Shown: one piece after another, positions 1 through 7,452 of the stretch
How the letters are laid out: the number at the start of each line of letters is the position of its first letter
Numbering within the stretch: position 1 is the first letter of the stretch
DNA from: Bacillota bacterium
GTDB lineage: Bacteria; Bacillota; Clostridia; Christensenellales; CAG-138
Direction: 5' to 3'
DNA: 28,722 nucleotides
Assembly (NCBI GenBank): GCA_023426265.1
Contig: JAFABA010000184.1
Span: 1-28,722, forward strand
Program-made: the position numbers and the translations under genes
The notes under the pieces: model-generated
The model's input: the letters and a program-made list of their open reading frames with translations, nothing else
Databases searched by the model: none
What the model was told of the DNA's origin: nothing

Positions 1-283
1 ACGCTTTGGCGATTGCAAGCCCAAGACCATACCCGCCGTTTTCCGCCGTACGTGACGGGTCGGCTCGATAAAATCTGTCGAATATCTTCGGCAAATCTTC
101 TTTCGCAATCGGTTTCCCGCTATTTTGGACGGAGCACACGACGCGATGTTTGTCTGTTTTTAATGATACATTCACGTTGCCGTTCACATCCGAATACTTG
201 ATCGCGTTATCATATAAAATCATAAATACCTTTTTTATGGTTTCCATATCGTTATTGATTATGGCCTCAGGCTCTATGGAATG
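1..283 (-). pseudogene. Sensor histidine kinase fragment (HATPase domain), partial and frameshifted
   Basis: Read on the minus strand, this stretch encodes the ATP-binding core of a two-component sensor kinase. The N-box appears as DNAIKYS, the F-box as FDRFYR and the G2-box as GYGLGLAIAK, in the normal order and spacing. The reading frame runs off the left edge of the window, so the 3' end is not seen. On the 5' side the frame meets a stop at 284-286. The preceding residues (RLDNIP) continue only in another frame, which suggests loss of one base near 277. The dimerisation and sensor parts of a kinase are absent upstream, replaced by a different short coding remnant. I infer a dead fragment. 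The HATPase identity is secure; its signalling role is unknown. Confidence 0.75.
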
Positions 284-431
284 TTATCCAGCCTGAACAG
301 TTTCCCGCCAGTCACGGCGCTTGCCGCAAGCGCCGTGGTTGTCCCAAGGGTCAGCACCAACGCGGCGCAAAGGGCGATGATGCCCGCTTTCTTCTTGCCC
401 GTACCTAAAAGGCCCAAAAGTTTTGCTTCAT
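284..431 (-). pseudogene. Remnant of a secreted protein N-terminus (leader peptide only)
   Basis: An ATG at 429-431 has a good upstream ribosome binding site (GGAGG at about 438-442), but the frame stops after eight codons. Shifting frame gives a basic stretch (GTGKKK) and a long hydrophobic run (AGIIALCAALVLTLG) ending in ALAASA, a typical Sec signal peptide with an AxA-type cleavage site. This then runs into the histidine kinase remnant. A further open stretch just upstream (436 to about 535, minus) ends in LEKEKVSYLQILRRR and could be the tail of another lost gene. I do not recognise the family. The arrangement looks like several degraded genes joined by deletions. Confidence 0.45.
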
Positions 432-521
432 AAGATTACCTCCGTCTTAGTATTTGCAGGTAGCTAACTTTTTCCTTCTCAAGACGGTAATCATACAACG
501 CAGCAAGCACTCCGAAAAGCT

Positions 522-740
522 TGGACAAGATATAAACGATGCAACAATATCGCCGCCGCAACTCCTTATGAGCTTCGGCACACGTTCATTTCAATAAATA
601 AAGAAATGCCTGAAGGGCTTAAGAAAATGATTGTGGGGCATTCGCAGGATATGGACACAGAGGGCATCTACAGTCATGAGATGAAAGGCGATTGGAGCAA
701 GCTGCTGCATATATTGACGCTGCGTTTGAACGAATACTAA
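522..740 (+). pseudogene. Tyrosine recombinase (phage-type integrase) C-terminal remnant
   Basis: The plus-strand frame ending at the TAA at 738-740 reads PYELRHTF, then LKKMIVGHSQDMDTEGIYSHE. These are the catalytic-domain motifs of tyrosine recombinases: Arg II in the HxxR-like box (ELRHTF), the GHS histidine, and the nucleophilic Tyr in IYSHE. Only about 65-70 residues remain. The SAM-like N-terminal domain and the first catalytic Arg are missing, and the 5' side runs into unrelated minus-strand remnants, so this is a truncated pseudogene. It points toward a tRNA-Ala remnant less than 100 bp downstream, which is the normal neighbourhood for an integrase that used a tRNA gene as its attachment site. 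Confidence 0.8.
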
Positions 741-784
741 AAGCTAAAGGGTTAAATTATGGGTTTTGGGAGCCAAAAGCAAAT

Positions 785-814
785 AAAAACAGCTAGATTT
801 TATCTAGCTGTTTT
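785..814. terminator. Bidirectional hairpin terminator
   Basis: A perfect stem (AAAACAGCTAGA with TCTAGCTGTTTT) with a short AT loop, flanked by A and T runs on both sides. It can stop the minus-strand tRNA remnant and operon transcripts as well as plus-strand reads from the integrase remnant. Confidence 0.8.
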
Positions 815-817
815 GTT

Positions 818-876
818 TGGTGGGGATGGAGGGATTCGAACTCCTGACCTCTGCATTGCGAACGCAGCGCGCTACC
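818..876 (-). pseudogene. tRNA-Ala(CGC) remnant, 5'-truncated and chimeric
   Basis: The minus strand carries the anticodon arm (loop TTCGCAA, anticodon CGC), variable loop, T-arm, a CATCCCC acceptor strand and an encoded CCA. The 5' acceptor strand (GGGGATG would be needed) is absent, replaced by the end of the SDR gene. The T-stem also fails: its 5' side is AGGAG but its 3' side is CCCTC, giving two non-pairs. The two sides seem to come from different tRNA genes joined in the T-loop. It cannot fold as a working tRNA. Positions 831-876 match 11721-11766 of the intact tRNA-Ala(CGC) with one mismatch, so this looks like a recombination or attachment scar. Confidence 0.8.
831..876 (+). repeat. 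46-bp direct repeat within tRNA-Ala sequence, left copy (att-like)
   Basis: This copy matches 11721-11766 at 45 of 46 positions in the same orientation. It spans T-loop to D-loop of tRNA-Ala(CGC). The two copies bracket the transketolase, Liv transporter and glycerate kinase module, as expected for an element inserted by tRNA-targeted recombination. Part of the identity could simply reflect two related tRNA genes. Confidence 0.6.
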
Positions 877-892
877 CTCTGCTCGAGTGCAA

Positions 893-1648
893 CTAATCCA
901 TGTGCGAACCTCCGTTCACATCTATATCCTCCCCGGTAATATACCCTGCATCCTCGCTTGCCAAGAACGCCACAGCACACGCAACCTCTTCTACCGTTCC
1001 AGGACGCTCCATAGGGATCGACTTCCAAGTAGCTCTTTCTTTTTCATCTGATAGGCCTTTGCGTATCTCCGTAGCGATCAATCCAGGACAAACGCTATTC
1101 ACGGTAATCCCGTCCAAAACACACTCCCGTGCTAGTGCTTTGGAAAAGCCGAGGACGCCAGCTTTGGAAGCGGAATAATGCGCGCCGCCATAGACGCCTC
1201 CGCCCCGTTTGCCTGAAACAGAACTAATATTAATGATGCGGCCAAATTTCTTCGCCTGCATGTATGGCAATACGGCTTTTGAACACAGGAATGTTCCTGT
1301 GAGATTGACCGCAATAATACGGTTCCAATCTTCAAGCGTTGTATTGAGCACGGTAATGGGCTGTGTAATTCCCGCGCAGTTAACCAGGATGTCGATACTC
1401 CCCATTTCCTTTACCGCGCTCTCCACCATGTTACCTACGTTTGCCTCATCGGTCACATTTACCGTAACGGCAAGGGCTTTTCTGCCCAACGCACGAACCT
1501 CTTCGGCAACCTCCGCCGCGCCTTTGCCATCTAAATCAGCAACGACGATATCGTATCCGTTCTTCGCCATATAGAGGGCTATGGATTTTCCTATACCCTT
1601 TGGAGAGCCCGCACCAGTTACCAACGCTACTTTACCATTTACACTCAT
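893..1648 (-). CDS. Short-chain dehydrogenase/reductase (classical SDR, 251 aa)
   Basis: Classical SDR of normal length, probably oxidising an alcohol or polyol carbon with NAD(H). The Rossmann glycine motif is TGAGSPKGIG (residues 11-20). Asp38 at the end of the second strand favours NAD over NADP. N90-CAG is the NNAG-type motif, Asn115 is conserved, and the catalytic triad is Ser143, Tyr158 (YSASK) and Lys162. The C-terminus ends in the usual GEDIDVNGG pattern. An AAGGAG site lies about ten bases before the ATG. It is the last gene of the liv operon, about 40 bases after livF, and its stop codon abuts the tRNA-Ala remnant. The context suggests it acts on the substrate carried by the Liv transporter; the substrate is unknown. 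Overall resemblance is to 3-oxoacyl-ACP-reductase-like or gluconate-5-dehydrogenase-like SDRs. Confidence 0.9.
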   Translation of the reverse strand: MSVNGKVALVTGAGSPKGIGKSIALYMAKNGYDIVVADLDGKGAAEVAEEVRALGRKALAVTVNVTDEANVGNMVESAVKEMGSIDILVNCAGITQPITVLNTTLEDWNRIIAVNLTGTFLCSKAVLPYMQAKKFGRIINISSVSGKRGGGVYGGAHYSASKAGVLGFSKALARECVLDGITVNSVCPGLIATEIRKGLSDEKERATWKSIPMERPGTVEEVACAVAFLASEDAGYITGEDIDVNGGSHMD

Positions 1649-1687
1649 TGATCCACTACTCCTTAGAAATTAATATGCAATGATATA

Positions 1688-2425
1688 TTAATGCCGTTTG
1701 TTTATCGCCAACTTACCCAGATATGCCTGAACAATCTGCGGGTCATCGCGGATATCCTCTGACCTACCGTGCGTTCGTATAACACCTTGCTCAAGCACAT
1801 AGGTATACTGAGAAATTCGCATTGCAAGCCGTGCATTTTGCTCTACAAGCAGAATAGGAACATGGAGCCTTACATTGATCTCCATAATTTTTTCAAAAAG
1901 CTCCGCAACAACAACAGGCGCCAATCCCATAGACGGTTCATCCATCATCAGCACCTTGGGGCGGCCCATAATACCTCGCCCTATTGCAAGCATCTGCTGT
2001 TCACCGCCAGAAAGGCTCCAGCCCAACTGCTTGCGGCGCTCTTTCAATCTGGGGAAAAGCGTATATACCTCATCCAGGTCGTCCTGATACGATTCGTTTC
2101 CAAAAAATCCGTGCCAGTTTACGGTACCGGCTTCCAGGTTTTCTTCAACTGTAAGTCCAGGGAAGATATGCCGCCCTTCCGGGACATGAATGATCCCCAT
2201 TCTTGCAATCTCGGTGGGTTTTTTTTGCGATATCTCCGTTTTATTGTCAACAACAATGGAACCACTGCGCTTCAGCATGCCCGATGTCGCTTTGAGCAAG
2301 GTACTTTTACCGGCTCCATTGCTGCCAATCAGACAGGTAATAGCTCCATGCCTCACTTCGATATCTACACCCTTAAGCGCTTCAACCGCCCCATAATATG
2401 CATGGAGTTTCTGGATTTTAATCAT
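1688..2425 (-). CDS. livF: Branched-chain amino acid-type ABC transporter ATPase LivF
   Basis: ATP-binding subunit (245 aa) of a HAAT-family importer. Walker A is GSNGAGKS (34-41), the signature is LSGGEQQ (138-144), and Walker B is VLMMDEP (158-164), followed by the MGLAP stretch typical of LivF. The VPEGRHIFPGLTVEENL segment is also diagnostic for LivF rather than LivG. The start overlaps the end of livG by eight bases, so the two are probably translationally coupled. Liv-type systems import branched-chain amino acids, but homologues carry amides, urea, sugar acids and other polar compounds. The neighbours here (transketolase, SDR) argue against a simple amino acid role. Confidence 0.95.
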   Translation of the reverse strand: MIKIQKLHAYYGAVEALKGVDIEVRHGAITCLIGSNGAGKSTLLKATSGMLKRSGSIVVDNKTEISQKKPTEIARMGIIHVPEGRHIFPGLTVEENLEAGTVNWHGFFGNESYQDDLDEVYTLFPRLKERRKQLGWSLSGGEQQMLAIGRGIMGRPKVLMMDEPSMGLAPVVVAELFEKIMEINVRLHVPILLVEQNARLAMRISQYTYVLEQGVIRTHGRSEDIRDDPQIVQAYLGKLAINKRH

Positions 2426-3176
2426 CGTTATCCTTTCCCAGGTAAGCGGAGATGACTTCCTCGTTGGAAGATATCTCCTGACAACTTCCTGTTGCTATAA
2501 TTTGGCCAAAGTTGATAACAACAATTTCCTTACAGATGTTCATAATCATATCCATGGAATGTTCTATCAGCAGCACGCCCATGCCATACTCCTGTGCGGC
2601 AATATTAAGCAACGCCATGGCATCCTCAATCTCCTTACTATTGAGTCCTGCGGCAGGCTCGTCCACCAATATCACACGGGGACGCCCCAACATTGAGCGC
2701 ACAATTTCCAAAAGCTTTTGCTGGCCGAAAGTAAGCGAAGTAATATCGTTATCAAGATCGATTTCGAAGCCTACCACCTTCATATAACGCTCCAATTCCG
2801 TTTCAAAATTGGAGCTTCTTTTGCTGAAAAAGCTTCTAAGGTGGCCCTTCTGTTCCGCAAGGTCCGTACCCAGCATAAGATTATCCCGTATATTGGAACG
2901 CTGCAAAAACCTGGGCGTTTGGAACGTTCTGCCTATGCCCATCCTGGCGCGGGTATACGGGGGAAGCTCGGAAATGTCCTTATTGTCAAAAAAAATCTTG
3001 CCGGAGTCCTGGATGCTGATTCCGCTGATTAAGTTCATCAAAGTGGATTTGCCTGCGCCATTTGGGCCAATCAAACCGGTCACCTGGCCTGTTTTAACCG
3101 AAAAGGTAACATCATTAGTGGCATGAAGACCACCAAAGTGTTTATTGACCTTTTCCAGACGCAAAATCTCGTTCAT
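2418..3176 (-). CDS. livG: Branched-chain amino acid-type ABC transporter ATPase LivG
   Basis: Second ATPase (252 aa) of the Liv-type importer. Walker A is GPNGAGKS (37-44), and the signature is the LivG-type LTFGQQ (148-153) instead of LSGGQ. Walker B is VILVDEP (168-174) followed by AAGLN, and the switch His is His206 in LLIEHSMDMIM. The RTFQ motif near residue 83 is typical of LivG. Its start overlaps the livM stop by four bases (ATGA) and its end overlaps livF, so livMGF are tightly coupled. It should form an ATPase heterodimer with LivF beneath the LivH and LivM permeases. Confidence 0.95.
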   Translation of the reverse strand: MNEILRLEKVNKHFGGLHATNDVTFSVKTGQVTGLIGPNGAGKSTLMNLISGISIQDSGKIFFDNKDISELPPYTRARMGIGRTFQTPRFLQRSNIRDNLMLGTDLAEQKGHLRSFFSKRSSNFETELERYMKVVGFEIDLDNDITSLTFGQQKLLEIVRSMLGRPRVILVDEPAAGLNSKEIEDAMALLNIAAQEYGMGVLLIEHSMDMIMNICKEIVVINFGQIIATGSCQEISSNEEVISAYLGKDNDD

Positions 3177-4186
3177 TCCTTCACCCCCTTAGGTAAACTC
3201 TTCTTACTTCTGCCTATAAAGGTTTTTTTAATCTTATTGAAGAATTGAGAGAACATCCCCGAAAGGCCCATCGGCATAAATACCATCAGTAAAATGACCG
3301 CCAGACCATAAAAGAGCTGGAGGTACTTTTCTACACTTCTCAATATTTCCGGCAATATTGTAATGAGGACCGAGCCCACAACCGCCCCGAAGGTGCTATT
3401 GATTCCGCCAACCATCGCCATAATAATGAACTGTGTTGCATTGTTAAAGGAAAAAAGATCCGACGCAACAAAATTACCCTGCATAACATAGAGGGCGCCC
3501 GCAATCGCTCCGAGCATACCCGAGATCGTAAAGGCGATCACCTTTGTCATATATACGTTTACGCCAAGTGTGAGTGCGGCAGTATCGTTATCGCGTACTG
3601 AGGCAAGAGAACGGCCAAACGATGTATTACGGATGCGTTCTACAAGCACCGCGAAAACAATTAAAAGGCAAACCAGTAAATAAAACCATTGTGTGTTAGA
3701 AGTAAACGAAAAACTTCCTACTGAAAATGTGGGAATTCCGGAGATGCCGTCGGGGCCGCCAAATATAGGCCTGTAGTTTGTAAAGAACGAAAAGCAGACC
3801 TGCACAAGCGCAATCGTGGAAAACGTAAAATAGGTACCCTTTAGCTTGAGAAGCACCAATCCTATTGCATATGCAACAATTCCGGCTACAACCGGTGTGA
3901 GCGCGAAAGCTGCAAGTGTTGGGATAGTAAACCCCAATCGTCCGGAGCACATGTTTGCTACAAAATAGGCGCCCAGCCCCATAAAGGTGAGGCCCGCAAA
4001 CGATAGCTGCCCCCCCATACCCAGCATGATGGATATGCCGAAAACAACAACCGCGTATATCATTGAAATGTTTACAACCATCAGAGAGTATCCCTGAAAT
4101 ATAATCGGTACAAAGATAATAAACAGCATGCTGGCAATCAGGACAAAGAGCCTTGACAACCCTGTTTTCTTCAAAAGCTTGTTCAT
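3173..4186 (-). CDS. livM: Branched-chain amino acid-type ABC transporter permease LivM
   Basis: Membrane permease of the Liv-type importer, 337 aa from the chosen start, with multiple hydrophobic helices. The LivM signature regions are present: GLGAYFVAN early, YFTFSTIALVQ in the middle and VRDNDTAALTLGVN, the cytoplasmic loop contacting the ATPases. The frame is open 45 bases further upstream to a TTG at 4229-4231, but that lies inside livH and has no ribosome site. The ATG at 4184-4186 has GGGAG about eight bases upstream and lies 16 bases after the livH stop, so I chose it. The 3' end overlaps livG by four bases. Confidence 0.92.
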   Translation of the reverse strand: MNKLLKKTGLSRLFVLIASMLFIIFVPIIFQGYSLMVVNISMIYAVVVFGISIMLGMGGQLSFAGLTFMGLGAYFVANMCSGRLGFTIPTLAAFALTPVVAGIVAYAIGLVLLKLKGTYFTFSTIALVQVCFSFFTNYRPIFGGPDGISGIPTFSVGSFSFTSNTQWFYLLVCLLIVFAVLVERIRNTSFGRSLASVRDNDTAALTLGVNVYMTKVIAFTISGMLGAIAGALYVMQGNFVASDLFSFNNATQFIIMAMVGGINSTFGAVVGSVLITILPEILRSVEKYLQLFYGLAVILLMVFMPMGLSGMFSQFFNKIKKTFIGRSKKSLPKGVKE

Positions 4187-4202
4187 GCTTCCAGCTCCCT
4201 TC

Positions 4203-5108
4203 CTATGCCTTGTCCTTGATCTTTTCGCCAAAGATGCCCTGTGGCCTGATAATCAGAAAAACCAGAAGTACAAGGAATATCATAGCATCTTTATAGGTAG
4301 AAAAACGAACTGACGAAAAGGCTTCGATGATACCTACAATCAATGAGCCGATAATTGCTCCCTTTATGTTTCCCAGTCCGCCGATTACCACACCTGCGAA
4401 AGAACGCAGCAGCAGCCCGCCAAGAGTGACTGTTACTGTAAAAGTAGGTGCAACCATGAACCCGCCGATACACGTGATCCCAATAGAAACGACATATGTT
4501 GCGGCAATGGTAATGACAGTAGGGATTCCAATAAGTTCTGCAGCGAATTTATCCTGGGAGGCAGCCTGCATCATTTTGCCGACATATAGCCGTTCAAAGA
4601 CGAAATTTACCAGTGCAATGGCCAATATGCCGATCACGGCAGTAAGTATCATCTGCCATTGCAGATTTACTCCCCCAATGCTTAATAACAAACCACCACC
4701 CGTTTCAGGGTTTTGGAGTAGTGCGGGCATACGTAACGGGACGCTTCCCCAAATCAGCATTGCGGTTTCTTTCATTACAACAGAAGCACCCATGGTAGCG
4801 ATAATAATAGCCGCAGGATAACTGGCCTGACGCAACGGCCAATAGACGCAAAACATAAATATCAATGCGATCAGGGCAAAAGAAACCAAGGCTATCGGAA
4901 TCATCGCCCAGAGCGGAAGTTGCAAATCTACAATCAGCGCAAATGTGATGTAAGCACCGATCATCAAAAAATCTCCCTGGGCAAAGTTTAAAACGCCAAT
5001 GGCACGAATCAGCATGATTACACCCATTGCCATAAGCGCATATACCATGCCCATCGAGACGCCATATAGCAAGACCGTAACAACGACACTTAGCGACAAA
5101 TGCGCCAC
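4203..5108 (-). CDS. livH: Branched-chain amino acid-type ABC transporter permease LivH
   Basis: Permease of the Liv-type importer (301 aa) with about eight hydrophobic segments. The motif GVLNFAQGDFLMIGAY (38-53) is the hallmark LivH N-terminal signature, and GGLGNIKGAIIGSLIVGIIE is the conserved C-terminal loop. The start codon is GTG (5106-5108). An AGGAGG site sits only about three bases before it, rather close, so a downstream TTG is a less likely alternative. It follows the solute-binding protein gene after 135 bases containing a strong hairpin (5180-5223), which may lower permease expression relative to the binding protein. Confidence 0.93.
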   Translation of the reverse strand: MAHLSLSVVVTVLLYGVSMGMVYALMAMGVIMLIRAIGVLNFAQGDFLMIGAYITFALIVDLQLPLWAMIPIALVSFALIALIFMFCVYWPLRQASYPAAIIIATMGASVVMKETAMLIWGSVPLRMPALLQNPETGGGLLLSIGGVNLQWQMILTAVIGILAIALVNFVFERLYVGKMMQAASQDKFAAELIGIPTVITIAATYVVSIGITCIGGFMVAPTFTVTVTLGGLLLRSFAGVVIGGLGNIKGAIIGSLIVGIIEAFSSVRFSTYKDAMIFLVLLVFLIIRPQGIFGEKIKDKA

Positions 5109-5179
5109 CCTCCTCCTAAAAACGGTTCATTCCCAGTAGCTCAACCCGGCTTGTCAGGAAAATCGGCAGATTCTTATAA

Positions 5180-5223
5180 AGCCCTGCGCCGTTTGTATGC
5201 CTGCCGTAATACGGCGCAGGGCT
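5180..5223 (-). promoter_or_regulatory. Intercistronic hairpin between the binding-protein gene and livH
   Basis: A perfect 13-bp GC-rich stem (AGCCCTGCGCCGT with ACGGCGCAGGGCT) and an 18-base loop lie between the binding-protein stop and livH. On the minus strand only a short TTATAA follows, not a proper U-tract. It may act as a partial terminator or 3' mRNA stabiliser, raising binding protein over permease, as known for other ABC importer operons. This role is inferred. Confidence 0.6.
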
Positions 5224-5243
5224 AAACAACAACGCTTTTCTAT

Positions 5244-6485
5244 TTACCTGTATTTAATTTTGTCCAGAAGAAGTGCCTTACTGTCTTTAATCTCCACAAT
5301 AAACATTTCGCTCAGGAAGCCATGATCCTCGAAATATGTCATATCGCCAAGCACGCCATGATAATCCTTGATCGCCTTGAAGCCGGCGTTGATGGCTTCA
5401 AGATCATCGACCGTCCCTGCATTCTCACAGGCGAGCCTTATCAAATGAACGGAGTCATAGGAAACGGCGGAAGCTCTCTCAGTATTGTGATAATATTTCG
5501 CAGAGTAGCCTTGCTGGAATTTTTGCGCAGCTTCCGTATCCAGGTATGCCGACCAGTCGGCCACGGCAATCCAGCCATCGGCAGCTTTGAGCGCATTGTC
5601 GATCACAACGCTGGAGGTAACGGTGGAGCTTCCGACGCGCGGCAACGTGCAGCCTGCATCCGCAATGGCGATGCTTAACAATGCATGGGGATTTTCATTC
5701 GAGAAGGATAGAATTCCGTCCGCACCGGAGGCCATCACCTGAGCGACGATAGGCCCAAAGCTCTTTTCGTCCTCGGTATAGCCAAACATCATATTATCCG
5801 GTATTTCTATACCGTATTTCTGGCTGTAAGTGGCCCTCATATCAAATCCGCCGGCCTGTGTCGTGGGCAACGTGCAATAAAGTATCGCGGGGTTTTTGAT
5901 GCCCAGTTTTTCATAAGCGTATGTAACGATAGCGCCAGCCGCTTTGCTGTCATGGTTGCGGGGCTGCCATACATATGGGTTCCCTGCAGCCGCTATGGCA
6001 TCACCGGATCCGCCAGTCAGGAACGGTATTTTTGCTTCAGAGATTTTATCGAGTATAGCCAGGGTGTTTTGAGAATAGGGAGAACCGATAACAGCAATCA
6101 GATCGTTCCGTTCGAGCAGCTTTGTAGCCGCGTTAACGGAGGCTTGAAGATTATCGACCTCGTCCTCCACAACCAATTCAACGGGATGGCCGAGAATACC
6201 GCCGCTCGCGTTGATTTCATCCACTGCATACTGCGCGCCTTCCCATGAAAACTCCCCTACAGCTTTGTTAACGCCGCTTCTTGCGGCAATTAACCCGATC
6301 TTCACAGGAGTACCTTCAGGCTTGGTCGCTTCATCAGGCGTCGTTGTTACAGTACCAGTGGTGGGTTCGGGAGCGGGACCCGTGGTTTCGGCCGCCACGG
6401 GCGGGGAACTGGAGGTGCATGCGGCAAGCAAGCACGAGGCAGTCAGGAGCAGCGCGAGGATAACGAGGCAGAGCTTCTTTTTCAT
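5244..6485 (-). CDS. Liv-type ABC transporter solute-binding lipoprotein
   Basis: Extracytoplasmic substrate-binding protein, 413 aa from the chosen start, of the type I periplasmic binding fold (LivJ/LivK-like). It begins MKKKLCLVILALLLTASC and continues to the lipobox LAAC, with lipidation at Cys23, followed by a Ser/Pro/Thr-rich linker to about residue 60. The mature domain opens with PVKIGLIAARSGVNKAVG and contains LVVEDEVDNLQASVNAATKLLERNDLIAVIGSP, typical of this family. The frame is open to 6533, but the ATG at 6483-6485 has a GAGG site and starts the signal peptide directly. The ligand cannot be read from the sequence; the operon context points to a sugar-acid-like, polyol-like or other oxidisable compound rather than leucine. 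Confidence 0.92.
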   Translation of the reverse strand: MKKKLCLVILALLLTASCLLAACTSSSPPVAAETTGPAPEPTTGTVTTTPDEATKPEGTPVKIGLIAARSGVNKAVGEFSWEGAQYAVDEINASGGILGHPVELVVEDEVDNLQASVNAATKLLERNDLIAVIGSPYSQNTLAILDKISEAKIPFLTGGSGDAIAAAGNPYVWQPRNHDSKAAGAIVTYAYEKLGIKNPAILYCTLPTTQAGGFDMRATYSQKYGIEIPDNMMFGYTEDEKSFGPIVAQVMASGADGILSFSNENPHALLSIAIADAGCTLPRVGSSTVTSSVVIDNALKAADGWIAVADWSAYLDTEAAQKFQQGYSAKYYHNTERASAVSYDSVHLIRLACENAGTVDDLEAINAGFKAIKDYHGVLGDMTYFEDHGFLSEMFIVEIKDSKALLLDKIKYR

Positions 6486-6529
6486 TTGGGCAACCTCACT
6501 TTCTTTTATGGATATTGGCAAATCGCCAT

Positions 6530-7402
6530 TCAATTCTTTTCGTGAGGGGGGATCCGCTTGATATCGAGTGTTTTGCTCCAGCTTCCTTCATGGGGTATTC
6601 CCTCATTTGCCTTCCGCAGCAAGAGCATGGAATGCAATACGGAAAGAATGCTTAATTCACAAATCCTTGCTGCAACGGTATCGCAAAAATATGTTTGCGT
6701 GGAAACGCTGGTGTAAAATTCGACATCCAGATATTTTGAAAGTGGCGTGTTGGGCATTCCCACCATCCCAACTACCGTTACGCCCATTTCTTTGGCAAGC
6801 TGGGCATTCTGGATCGTATTGATCGATCTTCCGCTGTTGGAGATCGTGAACAGCACGTCATTTTTCTGCATTTGCGATATGACCATCAGCTCAAAAAAGG
6901 GATCGCTGACATATTCGCACCGAAGCTTCATTTGCAAAAACACATCGTAGGCATTCCTCGCCGAGCATCCTGACCCTCCGTCTGCGGAAATAACGATTCG
7001 GTTGGCGTTATACAGGATATCCGCGATCGTTTCCAAAGCCACTTCATCCAACGTATTCGCCATGTCGTCAATGGCACGCTGGTTAAAGCGCAGGACCTTT
7101 TGCTTGATGACTGAAGCGGAATCGTTTTGCTCAAGCCGCGTCGTATCGGCATCGGGCCCTAATATGCTGTGCTCCATGTTCAGCATAAAATCCATATAGC
7201 CTTCAAAGCCGATTGTTTTACAAAATCTGGATATCGTAGCAGGGCTGGTGCTTGTTGCTTCAGCAAGTTCAGAAACAGATTTGCCATGTACATCGCTGTA
7301 ATTGTCAAGTATGTAGTCGGCAATCCGTTTTTCGGAGTTGGTCAGCTTATCATAGGATGCTCTTATACGGCCAACACACAATAAAGATTCCTTGTTGCTC
7401 AT
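6530..7402 (-). CDS. RpiR-family transcriptional regulator (HTH plus SIS domain)
   Basis: 290 aa regulator with the two-domain RpiR layout. The N-terminal helix-turn-helix is at about residues 41-64 (SVSELAEATSTSPATISRFC), preceded by the LTNSEKRIADYIL motif. The C-terminal sugar-isomerase (SIS) domain contains GGSGCSARNAYD (142-153) and the phosphosugar-binding SNSGRS (188-193). Such regulators sense phosphorylated sugars or sugar acids. It lies between the transketolase pair and the transporter genes in the same operon, so it probably controls the whole module, including the divergent dehydrogenase. Its start has a strong AGAGGAGG site. A 14-bp-arm palindrome lies immediately upstream (7420-7452). 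Confidence 0.93.
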   Translation of the reverse strand: MSNKESLLCVGRIRASYDKLTNSEKRIADYILDNYSDVHGKSVSELAEATSTSPATISRFCKTIGFEGYMDFMLNMEHSILGPDADTTRLEQNDSASVIKQKVLRFNQRAIDDMANTLDEVALETIADILYNANRIVISADGGSGCSARNAYDVFLQMKLRCEYVSDPFFELMVISQMQKNDVLFTISNSGRSINTIQNAQLAKEMGVTVVGMVGMPNTPLSKYLDVEFYTSVSTQTYFCDTVAARICELSILSVLHSMLLLRKANEGIPHEGSWSKTLDIKRIPPHEKN

Positions 7403-7419
7403 ATGGACCTCCTCTTTTA

Positions 7420-7452
7420 ATGTAAAATCATAGTATCCCTATGATTTTACAT
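7420..7452. promoter_or_regulatory. Large palindrome upstream of the RpiR gene (candidate operator)
   Basis: Two perfect 14-base arms (ATGTAAAATCATAG and CTATGATTTTACAT) flank a 5-base centre. The palindrome overlaps the transketolase C-subunit stop codon and ends about 17 bases before the RpiR start. It has no U-tract on either side, so it is less likely a terminator. The TGTAAAA/TTTTACA core resembles operator cores reported for RpiR-family regulators, so autoregulation is the favoured inference; an mRNA-level role is the alternative. Confidence 0.55.

Noticed and set aside
4187..4231. Upstream TTG start for LivM
   Set aside because: It lies within livH, lacks a ribosome site and adds a basic non-family extension; the ATG at 4186 has a proper GGGAG site.
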